Part shown: one piece after another, positions 1 to 5,300 of the stretch
Layout of the letters: each line of letters starts with the position of its first letter
How positions within the stretch are numbered: the stretch's first letter is position 1
Source: Candidatus Omnitrophota bacterium
Lineage (GTDB): Bacteria; Omnitrophota; Gorgyraeia; 2-02-FULL-51-18
Assembly (NCBI GenBank): GCA_023247955.1
Contig: JAHFFL010000066.1
Span: 1-6,460, forward strand
Length of the DNA: 6,460 nt
Reading direction: 5' to 3'
The notes under the pieces: generated by a model
Database searches by the model: none
What the model was told of the DNA's origin: nothing
The model's input: the letters and a program-made list of their open reading frames with translations, nothing else
Made by a program: the position numbers and the translations under genes

Positions 1-833
1 AACAAGCCGTCAAAGAAATCGAAGCCGCGTCTCCGAAGCCGGCTCCGTATCAGGCGGTGAGGGGTTTTGGCTCATCGCTGATCGTGGGGTCCGTCAGCGT
101 CAATGAAGGGCTTAAGCATGCCGCCGAAAACTTTGAGCGGGCTTCGGTTGCCGCGAGCGGTGAAGCGGAGGTCGCTTACGCGCTTCAAGCGACTCGCGCA
201 GTGGCGGAGTTTGTGAAACCGTCGGATCTTTCTTCGACGCGCATCTCGCGCTTGAAGCAAGTGACCAGCGAGATTATTGCGCGCCTCAAGCGGGCGATCT
301 CGGAAATCATCGGCCGTAATGCCGAGCCGGTTACCTACACGATGCTTGTGCACGAGAGTCTCTTGGGAGGAGATCTCCTCAGCGAGAAAGCGCGTTTTGA
401 AAGCGAGATCGCGGGTAAACAGAAGAGGGGCGAGTGGCCCGGCGAAATGAAAGTACGTTTTGTCGCGATAGCGCCGAGCGACGCACGTGTGGACGAGCTC
501 GCTAAGGTTTTTGACGAAGTGATTGTCGCGCCCGGTCTTGAGACGCTAAACGATCTCGGCAAAAAATTCGAGCATCCGATCGCCTTGGCCGACAGTGGTA
601 CCATCACGCTTGGCGGCGCCGAGGATACTTTCCTTCTCGAGCGTGATCCTAAAGCCGCGGTACGCGACATGCTGACGGCGGCACTCGCCGTGCGCGTCAC
701 CTATGGGCGAGCGATTATTCCGGGCGTCAAGAAAATAGGCAACCGGCTGGTCTACATGGGCGTGTTCCGCAAGATCGGCGAGGCCTTAAAAGAAAGAGAA
801 ATGCAGCTTTCCACCGTCGACACGGCGGTTTAA
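1..833 (+). CDS. Hypothetical protein, C-terminal part (5' end outside window)
   Basis: The reading frame is open from the first bases to the TAA at 831-833, about 276 codons. The GTG at 57 is only an internal valine, and the frame continues upstream of it as QAVKEIEAASPKPAPYQAV, so the true start lies outside the window. I do not recognise the family. The first part is Ala/Glu/Arg-rich and looks helical. It holds two back-to-back 11-residue units, RLKQVTSEIIA and RLKRAISEIIG (bases 249-281 and 282-314, 7 of 11 residues identical), which resembles a hendecad amphipathic helix. After a Pro/Gly break there is an alternating strand-helix region with MKVRFVAIAPSDARVDELAKVF (bases about 447-512), then ALADSGTITLGGAEDTFLL and a C-terminal YGRAIIPGVKKIGNRL. 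No signal peptide or membrane segment is visible in this part. It could be the end of a very large helical protein of the kind known from Omnitrophota, but that is only a guess. A predicted promoter follows its stop, so the next gene is probably a separate unit. Confidence 0.75.
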   Translation, partial: QAVKEIEAASPKPAPYQAVRGFGSSLIVGSVSVNEGLKHAAENFERASVAASGEAEVAYALQATRAVAEFVKPSDLSSTRISRLKQVTSEIIARLKRAISEIIGRNAEPVTYTMLVHESLLGGDLLSEKARFESEIAGKQKRGEWPGEMKVRFVAIAPSDARVDELAKVFDEVIVAPGLETLNDLGKKFEHPIALADSGTITLGGAEDTFLLERDPKAAVRDMLTAALAVRVTYGRAIIPGVKKIGNRLVYMGVFRKIGEALKEREMQLSTVDTAV

Positions 834-836
834 GGA

Positions 837-873
837 CCATGAAAATTTCTCTTGAAATGAGAAAATTTCATGG
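837..873. promoter_or_regulatory. Near-perfect inverted repeat, probable operator of the DUF4143 ATPase gene
   Basis: Arms CCATGAAAATTTCTC (837-851) and GAGAAAATTTCATGG (859-873) are 15 bases each, with one mismatch and a 7-base centre (TTGAAAT). Each arm contains the same box, GAAAATTTC, at 841-849 and 861-869. Each box is itself a dyad, and the two start exactly 20 bases apart, about two DNA turns. The -35 element lies in the gap between the boxes, and the second box fills most of the spacer before the -10, so a bound protein would block polymerase. The stem is AT-rich and not followed by a T-run, which argues against an intrinsic terminator for the preceding gene. The regulator is unknown. 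Autoregulation by the adjacent ATPase, which has a winged-helix-like segment, is an inference. Confidence 0.6.
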
Positions 874-879
874 TATCCT
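852..879 (+). promoter_or_regulatory. Predicted sigma70-type promoter inside the operator
   Basis: TTGAAA (852-857) and TATCCT (874-879) are separated by 16 bases, and each matches the sigma70 consensus at four of six positions. The predicted transcription start is at about 885-887, essentially at the ATG at 886, so the mRNA should be leaderless or nearly so. This agrees with the absence of any Shine-Dalgarno-like sequence in 873-885. The call rests on consensus matching only. Confidence 0.5.
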
Positions 880-885
880 TGAATC

Positions 886-2067
886 ATGGAAATCACCCGG
901 CGAAAGGAACTTGAGCTATTAACCCGAAGATTTAAGCACTCCCCGATCGTAGCGGTTCTCGGGCCAAGGCAATGCGGCAAGACCACCTTGGCCCGGCAGT
1001 TCGCGAAGCTGCACCCACCGGAAAAAATACACTTCTTTGATCTTGAAGACGCGTCCGCCGTCGCCAAACTGGATAATCCGTCTCTTGTGCTTGAACCTCT
1101 CAAGGGGTACGTGATCATCGATGAAATTCAGCGCCGCCCGGAGCTCTTTCCGGCTCTGCGGGTGCTCGTGGACAAACAGCCGTCCACCCGATACCTGATC
1201 TTGGGGAGCGCTTCGCGGGATCTTTTGGCCCAAAGTTCGGAATCGCTCGCCGGCCGCATCAGCTATGTGGAGATAGAGGGTTTTTCCCTGGATACCTTGC
1301 CCGACGCTCCCGTCCGGAAGCTTTGGGTCCGCGGAGGTTTCCCACGTTCTTTTTTGTCAAAAAATGACGAGGCATCCTTCGAATGGCGGCAGGACTTCAT
1401 TACGACGTTTTTGGAAAGAGACGTGCCTCGCCTGAGCCTGAAAATTCCGGCGAAAACGCTGAGGCGGTTTTGGACGATGCTTGCCCACTACCATGGGCAA
1501 ATATTCAACGCTTCGGAAATCGGCCAAAACCTGGCTTCGTCGGACAGCAGCATGAAAAGATACCTGGACGTTTTATCCGGCACTTTTCTGGTGCGCCAAA
1601 TTCAGCCGTGGAGTTACAACACCAAAAAACGTCTCATTAAAAGACCGAAGATTTATTTCCGCGACTCGGGAATTCTTCATGCCTTACTGTCTTTAAAAAC
1701 ACCGGACGATGTGCTCTCCCATCCGAAGCTCGGCGCTTCTTGGGAAGGATTCGCTCTCGAGCAGGCGATTACCCATCTTGCCCTGAGAGAAGAGGAGGTC
1801 TTTTTTTGGGGCGTTCATACCGGGGCGGAATTGGATCTGCTCTTTCAGAGCCGGGGGCGTTTGTGGGGCATCGAGGCGAAATTCAACGAAGCTCCGACAG
1901 TCACGCCCTCCATGCTCTCGGCCGTTTCAGAATTGTCACTGGCTCATCTATGGGTTTTGCACCCCGGCAAAGATGGCTACGCAATGCACCCCCGCGTGTC
2001 AGCCGTGCCTCTCCACGGTCTTTCGTCGATTAAAATCATCCCAAACAAGCCGGTCCGTGGATCTTGA
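886..2067 (+). CDS. AAA-family ATPase with DUF4143 C-terminal domain
   Basis: The 393-residue protein has the standard two-part architecture of this family. The N-terminal P-loop ATPase has Walker A GPRQCGKT (residues 26-33), Walker B VIIDE ending at D79-E80, a sensor-like LGSAS (106-110) and the family's SLAGR motif (120-124). From about residue 177 (ERDVPRL) the DUF4143 region begins. It includes a winged-helix-like stretch (about 192-242, NASEIGQNLASSDSSMKRYL) and a C-terminal nuclease-like fold with E287, E315-L-D317 and E330-A-K332, matching the spacing of a PD-(D/E)XK core. The ATG at 886 is the earliest possible start, because an in-frame TGA lies at 880-882, and it gives the normal N-terminus. 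The family is widespread, often horizontally spread and functionally poorly defined. Roles in defence or stress have been suggested, but none can be assigned here. The gene appears to be its own transcription unit, with a promoter in the inverted repeat upstream and a fresh TATAAT box after its stop. Confidence 0.93.
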   Translation: MEITRRKELELLTRRFKHSPIVAVLGPRQCGKTTLARQFAKLHPPEKIHFFDLEDASAVAKLDNPSLVLEPLKGYVIIDEIQRRPELFPALRVLVDKQPSTRYLILGSASRDLLAQSSESLAGRISYVEIEGFSLDTLPDAPVRKLWVRGGFPRSFLSKNDEASFEWRQDFITTFLERDVPRLSLKIPAKTLRRFWTMLAHYHGQIFNASEIGQNLASSDSSMKRYLDVLSGTFLVRQIQPWSYNTKKRLIKRPKIYFRDSGILHALLSLKTPDDVLSHPKLGASWEGFALEQAITHLALREEEVFFWGVHTGAELDLLFQSRGRLWGIEAKFNEAPTVTPSMLSAVSELSLAHLWVLHPGKDGYAMHPRVSAVPLHGLSSIKIIPNKPVRGS

Positions 2068-2097
2068 AGCCGCTGGCGTTTACGGGCGTTTTGCAGG

Positions 2098-2103
2098 TAT
2101 AAT
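2098..2103 (+). promoter_or_regulatory. Consensus -10 box (TATAAT) for the glycosyltransferase-heme gene run
   Basis: A perfect TATAAT lies in the 44-base gap between the ATPase stop and the glycosyltransferase start. There is no good -35 at 16-18 bases upstream (GCGTTT, GGCGTT or TGGCGT) and no TGn extension. The predicted transcription start is at about 2110-2112, on the ATG at 2112, which again suggests a leaderless message. No other promoter is obvious before hemH ends, so this may drive the glycosyltransferase, hemD, hemE and hemH together. Confidence 0.5.
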
Positions 2104-2111
2104 GATAGTTG

Positions 2112-3233
2112 ATGAACGAGAAGCCCCTAAAAATCCTTCAGTTGACTACTCACCTAAATGTAGGTGGTATAAGTACTTACGTATATGAGGCAAGCGCAGC
2201 TTTATCCAAACGCGGGCATACGGTGGAGGTGCTTTCGGCGGGAGGCGAGCTCGAGGATGCTTTACGTGACAAAGCCATCGGGGTGCGTTATTTTTCCATC
2301 CGCACCAAAAATATTTTAAGTCCCAAGCTTTTTTTTGCGCTTCCAAAAATCGTGGAGCTGGTGAGGCGCGATCGATTCGATCTTTTACATGCACACACCC
2401 GGGTGACCCAGGCGCTGGCCGCGCTCGTTTCGTTTTTTACGAAAGTCCCATTCGTCAGCACCGCGCACGGATTTTACCGCCGCCGCCTCGGCCGTAAAAT
2501 TTACCCGGCATGGGGGAAGCGCGTGATCGCGATTAGTCCCTTGGTCGCCGAGGAACTTGAGAAGACGCACCGTGTCCCTTTTTCGAAAATCCGCATTATC
2601 TTCAACGCAATTGATATTCTGGCGTACCGAAAAAATTTTTTGTCCCACAATCCGTCCGAAATCCGCCGCCGGCTCGGCATCGGCGAAGGCGCTTTCGTGA
2701 TCGGATCGGTCTCGCGGCTTGTCCGTGACAAAGGCCATGAGGTTTTGGTCGAGGCGGTTGCGAGCTTGAAGAAAAAACACACCGATATTTTTCTTTTGAT
2801 TGTCGGCGACGGCCGAGAACGCAAGCGGCTTGAGGGACTTGTCCGCCGCCATGGCCTCGACCGGCAAAGCGCTTTGATTCCGTCAACGCCCGATACTTCG
2901 GAGCTTCTCTCGGTGATGGACGTATTCGCGCACCCGGCGACGTTTCGCGAGGGTTTCGGCCTGGCGATGCTCGAGGCGATGGTGGCCAAAGTCCCGGTCG
3001 TCGCGACCAACATCTGGGCGATCAACTCGATCATCCGCAATCACGTGAATGGATTTCTCGTGGAGCCCAAAAACGCGCGCGAGCTCGAGAATGCGCTTAA
3101 ATTTATTTTGGAAAATCCCGAGGCCGCCGGCACCGTCGCCAAAAACGCCTATGAAACGGCCTGCCAGGCTTATTCGATAGAGCGGTTCGCGGATGAGCTG
3201 GAAACGGTGTATAAGGAAGTTGTTGACAGGTGA
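2112..3233 (+). CDS. GT4-family glycosyltransferase (GT-B fold)
   Basis: This 373-residue retaining glycosyltransferase transfers a sugar from a nucleotide-sugar donor, typically onto a polysaccharide, glycolipid or cell-envelope acceptor on the cytosolic side of the membrane. The N-terminal GT-B half opens with the strand KILQLTTHL and the glycine loop GGIS (residues 18-21), followed by LLHAHT (H93, H95) and STAHGFY (H119). The C-terminal donor-binding half has GSVSRLVRDKGHE, LLIVGDG and the hallmark EX7E motif, E280-GFGLAML-E288, then VNGFLVEP. The length is normal. A TTG codon directly before would add one residue, but ATG 2112 is preferred. There is no clear Shine-Dalgarno sequence, and the -10 box eight bases upstream suggests leaderless translation. 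The stop lies five bases before the hemD ATG, so the two are probably co-transcribed and perhaps translationally coupled. Sugar donor and acceptor cannot be told from sequence, and no other envelope biosynthesis gene is in the window. Confidence 0.93.
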   Translation: MNEKPLKILQLTTHLNVGGISTYVYEASAALSKRGHTVEVLSAGGELEDALRDKAIGVRYFSIRTKNILSPKLFFALPKIVELVRRDRFDLLHAHTRVTQALAALVSFFTKVPFVSTAHGFYRRRLGRKIYPAWGKRVIAISPLVAEELEKTHRVPFSKIRIIFNAIDILAYRKNFLSHNPSEIRRRLGIGEGAFVIGSVSRLVRDKGHEVLVEAVASLKKKHTDIFLLIVGDGRERKRLEGLVRRHGLDRQSALIPSTPDTSELLSVMDVFAHPATFREGFGLAMLEAMVAKVPVVATNIWAINSIIRNHVNGFLVEPKNARELENALKFILENPEAAGTVAKNAYETACQAYSIERFADELETVYKEVVDR

Positions 3234-3238
3234 GGTGT

Positions 3239-4087
3239 ATGTCTCAAGAACTTAAACTAAGTGGCCTTCGCGTCGTTTATTTCGAGAGCCGTCTTTCCAA
3301 GACGCTCGGGGATCTCCTGCGTTTGCAGGGCGCTGAGGCGCTCGCGGCGCCGGCCATGAAGGAAGTGCCGCTTGAAAATAACGCGGCGGCATTTTCATTC
3401 GCCGAACTGCTTTTTCAGAAAAAGATCCCCACCTTAATTCTTCTCACCGGGGTCGGCACGCGTTATCTCGTCAAGGTTTTGGAAACGCGCTATCCGCGCG
3501 AAAAGATTATTGAGGCGCTAAAAAGTATTTCGATCGTGCCGCGTGGGCCAAAGCCCATCCGCGCGCTGGGCGAGCTCGGCGTGCCGTACGCGGTCGCGGT
3601 ACCTGAGCCGAATACCTGGCAAGAAATTTTAAAGACTTTGGACCAAAATTCTTCCATACCCGTACGCGGCGTGACCGTCGCGGTGCAGGAGTACGGTGAG
3701 CGCAACGAATTGCTGATGGAGGGTCTCAAACAGCGTGGCGCCATTGTCCTGACTGTCCCGGTTTACCGGTGGGAGCTTCCGGATGATTTGGGTCCGCTCG
3801 AAAATGCGATAGAGCGGCTTATCGCCGGCACTGTGGACGCAGCACTCTTCACGACGGCCGTCCAAGCGCACCATCTTTTTAAAGTGGCGGAGAAGAGGGG
3901 AGCGTCACAAAAATTGAAAGACGCGCTCAGCCGCACGGTGGTCGCGTCGGTGGGGCCGGACTGCTCCGAAGCGATCCACTCGTATGGCGTCACGATAGAC
4001 ATCGAGCCCCAAAGCCCCAAGATGGGCCCGCTGGTGCAGGCCGTAGCCGAGAAAGCCCCGAGCGTTTTGGAAAAGAAGGGGAGATAA
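3239..4087 (+). CDS. hemD: Uroporphyrinogen-III synthase
   Basis: This 282-residue cytosolic enzyme cyclises hydroxymethylbilane to uroporphyrinogen III with inversion of ring D. The family is poorly conserved, so the call rests on its overall pattern and on the gene order. The N-terminal strand LSGLRVVYFESR and LLRLQGAEAL start the first lobe. ILLTGVGTRYL (about residues 67-77) stands in the usual FTS-ngV position, and VAVPEPNTW (119-127) ends the segment. The second lobe has VTVAVQEYGERNELL, VYRWELP (Y176 at the position of the family's conserved Tyr), DAALFTTAVQ (200-209) and ASVGPDCSEAI (236-246), ending in PKMGPLV. Two starts are possible. GTG 3230 overlaps the glycosyltransferase stop as GTGA and has AAGGAAG ten bases upstream. 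ATG 3239 has AGGTGAGGT just before it. I chose the ATG because it gives the typical short lead-in. hemE directly follows and uses its product, which supports the call. Confidence 0.9.
   Translation: MSQELKLSGLRVVYFESRLSKTLGDLLRLQGAEALAAPAMKEVPLENNAAAFSFAELLFQKKIPTLILLTGVGTRYLVKVLETRYPREKIIEALKSISIVPRGPKPIRALGELGVPYAVAVPEPNTWQEILKTLDQNSSIPVRGVTVAVQEYGERNELLMEGLKQRGAIVLTVPVYRWELPDDLGPLENAIERLIAGTVDAALFTTAVQAHHLFKVAEKRGASQKLKDALSRTVVASVGPDCSEAIHSYGVTIDIEPQSPKMGPLVQAVAEKAPSVLEKKGR
4078..4083 (+). promoter_or_regulatory. Shine-Dalgarno-like GGGGAG ahead of the repeat-encoded mini-ORF
   Basis: GGGGAG lies in the last codons of hemD, five bases before the ATG at 4089 whose last two bases are the first bases of the palindromic repeat. 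It is about 80 bases from the hemE ATG, too far to serve hemE directly unless the repeat hairpin folds out or the mini-ORF is translated. Before the repeat arrived, this site may have served hemE. Confidence 0.45.
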
Positions 4088-4088
4088 G

Positions 4089-4166
4089 ATGTCATTGCGA
4101 GGAGCCGGAGGCGACGAAGCAATCTATGCGGCACAGAGATTGCTTCGCAAAAAGCGCTCGCAATGA
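4089..4166 (+). CDS. Possible 25-residue leader mini-ORF inside the repeat, coupled to hemE
   Basis: The ATG at 4089 opens a 25-codon frame that runs through the whole of repeat copy 1 and ends at TGA 4164-4166. This overlaps the hemE start as ATGA (4163-4166). It has a fair Shine-Dalgarno sequence (GGGGAG, spacing five bases), whereas hemE has none of its own. The peptide starts MSLRGAGGDEAIY and ends in a basic LLRKKRSQ. The peptide itself is a by-product of the repeat sequence and probably has no function. The act of translating it could open the hairpin and deliver ribosomes to hemE by termination-reinitiation. There is no family evidence, and the frame could be chance. It could be tested by ribosome profiling, or by checking whether relatives with the repeat here keep the frame. 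Confidence 0.35.
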   Translation: MSLRGAGGDEAIYAAQRLLRKKRSQ

Positions 4167-4168
4167 CA
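4090..4168. repeat. Dispersed palindromic (MITE/REP-like) repeat, copy 1, 79 bp
   Basis: Perfect 12-base terminal inverted repeats, TGTCATTGCGAG (4090-4101) and CTCGCAATGACA (4157-4168), enclose a perfect 11-base inner stem, CGAAGCAATCT (4115-4125) and AGATTGCTTCG (4137-4147), with an 11-base loop. It fills the entire hemD-hemE gap except for two bases after the hemD stop, and its last six bases (ATGACA) are the first two codons of hemE. I recognise this as the repeat found in many environmental bacterial genomes, whose translation gives the spurious peptide CFATLAMT. There is no obvious target-site duplication (AAGA on the left, CAAA on the right) and no transposase. In RNA the outer stem would pair the hemE start codon. 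Confidence 0.92.
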
Positions 4169-5197
4169 CAAAATAGCATTTTCCTAAAGGCCTGCCGGCG
4201 TGAAAAGACGCCGGTGACCCCGGTCTGGCTGATGCGCCAGGCAGGCCGGTACATGAAGGACTACCGCAGCTTGCGCGAGAAGACCCCGTTTCTTGAAATT
4301 TGTAAAAATAAAGACCTTGTCACCGAGATCACCGTCAGCGCCCAGGAGAAAATCGGCGCCGACGCCGCGATCATTTTTTCGGATATTCTTTTAATTGTCG
4401 AACCGTTCGGTTTTGACTTGAGTTATTTGAAGGGAGACGGACCCTCGATACGTCGGTCCCTAGATTCCCCCAAAGATATTGAGCGTTTGCCGGAAATTGA
4501 GCCAGAAGCATCGCTGGGATTTGTGCTCGAGGCCATTCGACAGACCCGCCGCGCCTTGAAACCTGGCGTGCCGCTGATCGGCTTCGCAGGCGCGCCGTTT
4601 ACACTGGCTTCTTACCTGATCGAGGGAGGTCCTTCCAAGGATTTCGCGTCGACCAAGGAGTGGATGCGCCAAAGGCCCCAGGTCTGGGGGATGCTGATGG
4701 AAAAAATCACGCACGCGACAGCAAAGTACTTGAACGCCCAAAGCAAAGCGGGAGCGCAGGCCCTACAGATTTTTGACAGTTGGGTCGGTTGCCTGAGCGC
4801 CGAGGAATACAGGGCTTTTGTGCTGCCTCATTCGGCGCGGTTGATTCAAATGCTGGATACGAGCGTCCCCGTAATTCATTTCGGGACGGGCACCGGGCCT
4901 TTCTTAAGACTTTTCAGCGAGGCGGGAGGGGACATCGTGGGGGTCGACCACCGCATTCAGCTGGACGAGGCCTGGGAAAAAATAGGCAAGACAAAAGCGA
5001 TTCAGGGAAACCTGGACCCAGCGATGCTGTGCACGGCGTCTTTGGCGGAAATCAGACGCGAAGTCCAATCGATTCTAAAGCAGGCCGCCGGCCGGCCGGG
5101 GCATATTTTTAATTTGGGGCACGGCGTGCTTCCCGATACGCCGGTTGAAAATGTAGTGGCGCTTGTGGAAATGGTACATGAGTTGAGCAGGAGGTAG
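4163..5197 (+). CDS. hemE: Uroporphyrinogen decarboxylase
   Basis: This 344-residue cytosolic enzyme removes four carboxyl groups from uroporphyrinogen III to give coproporphyrinogen III, without a cofactor. It shows both family signatures: PVWLMRQAGRY (residues 20-30, with substrate-carboxylate-binding R25 and R29) and GFAGAPFTLASYLIEGG (140-156). The catalytic aspartate is D74 in AIIFSDILL. Y151, S206 (IFDSWVG) and H320 (NLGHGVLPDTPVENV) stand at the other known active-site positions. Length and N-terminus (FLKACRREKTPVTPVW) are normal. ATG 4163 is the only usable start: no ATG, GTG or TTG occurs upstream in frame back to the hemD stop, and the next ATG is M24, inside the first signature. 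This start lies in the right arm of repeat copy 1 and has no Shine-Dalgarno sequence of its own, so translation probably depends on coupling. The final codons AGG AGG TAG form a perfect Shine-Dalgarno sequence for the next gene. Confidence 0.98.
   Translation: MTQNSIFLKACRREKTPVTPVWLMRQAGRYMKDYRSLREKTPFLEICKNKDLVTEITVSAQEKIGADAAIIFSDILLIVEPFGFDLSYLKGDGPSIRRSLDSPKDIERLPEIEPEASLGFVLEAIRQTRRALKPGVPLIGFAGAPFTLASYLIEGGPSKDFASTKEWMRQRPQVWGMLMEKITHATAKYLNAQSKAGAQALQIFDSWVGCLSAEEYRAFVLPHSARLIQMLDTSVPVIHFGTGTGPFLRLFSEAGGDIVGVDHRIQLDEAWEKIGKTKAIQGNLDPAMLCTASLAEIRREVQSILKQAAGRPGHIFNLGHGVLPDTPVENVVALVEMVHELSRR
5189..5195 (+). promoter_or_regulatory. Perfect Shine-Dalgarno AGGAGGT, stranded upstream of repeat copy 2
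   Basis: AGGAGGT overlaps the last codons and stop of hemE. No ATG or GTG start follows at normal spacing, because the palindromic repeat begins four bases later. The hemH start is 87 bases (ATG 5283) or 105 bases (GTG 5301) from the site. This looks like the original hemH ribosome binding site, separated from its gene by the repeat. If copy 2 folds into its hairpin in the mRNA, the effective distance to GTG 5301 falls to about 15 bases. Confidence 0.5.
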
Positions 5198-5198
5198 C

Positions 5199-5288
5199 TG
5201 TCATTGCGAGGAGTCCGCTGACGTTTTAGTGGCGGACGACGAAGCAATCTATGCGCACAGAGATTGCTTCGCTACGCTCGCAATGACA
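5199..5288. repeat. Dispersed palindromic (MITE/REP-like) repeat, copy 2, 90 bp
   Basis: It has the same 12-base ends as copy 1, TGTCATTGCGAG (5199-5210) and CTCGCAATGACA (5277-5288), and the same 11-base inner stem (5240-5250 with 5261-5271, loop of 10). It differs in the left arm, which holds an extra small hairpin, GTCCGC (5213-5218) pairing with GCGGAC (5232-5237). It also lacks the AAAAAG tract of copy 1 in the right arm and is one base shorter in the loop. Copy 2 starts one base after the hemE stop and ends 12 bases before the preferred hemH start. There is no clear target duplication. Read in the hemH frame it encodes HRDCFATLAMT, the typical false N-terminal extension. Confidence 0.92.
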
Positions 5289-5300
5289 TTGGGGGTACTT

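Noticed and set aside
57..59. GTG 57 as the start of the first gene
   Set aside because: The frame stays open to the window edge with coding-like sequence, and no Shine-Dalgarno precedes the GTG, so it is an internal valine.
837..873. Inverted repeat as an intrinsic terminator of the first gene
   Set aside because: The stem is AT-rich and followed by TATCCTTGAATC rather than a T-run, and the -35 and -10 elements fit an operator better.
786..1118. Minus-strand open frame across the ATPase promoter
   Set aside because: It covers the promoter/operator and the Walker A region in antisense, shows no family motif, and looks like a shadow of the real gene. The same applies to other minus-strand frames in the window.
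1383..2188. Plus-strand overlapping frames inside the ATPase gene
   Set aside because: They are out of frame with a clearly conserved protein, have no ribosome binding sites, and show low-complexity Arg/Gly/Ser composition typical of shadows.
4090..4168. Target-site duplication around repeat copy 1 or 2
   Set aside because: The flanking bases (AAGA/CAAA and TAGC/TTGG) do not match, so the insertion mechanism cannot be inferred.
4090..5288. CRISPR-like repeat-spacer arrangement
   Set aside because: There are only two copies, separated by a full hemE gene, with dyad symmetry typical of REP/MITE elements and no cas genes.
5229..5300. Longer hemH starting at GTG 5229
   Set aside because: The added residues are just the translated palindromic repeat (ending in CFATLAMT, a known artefact peptide), there is no ribosome binding site at 5229, and the ferrochelatase core begins after 5301.
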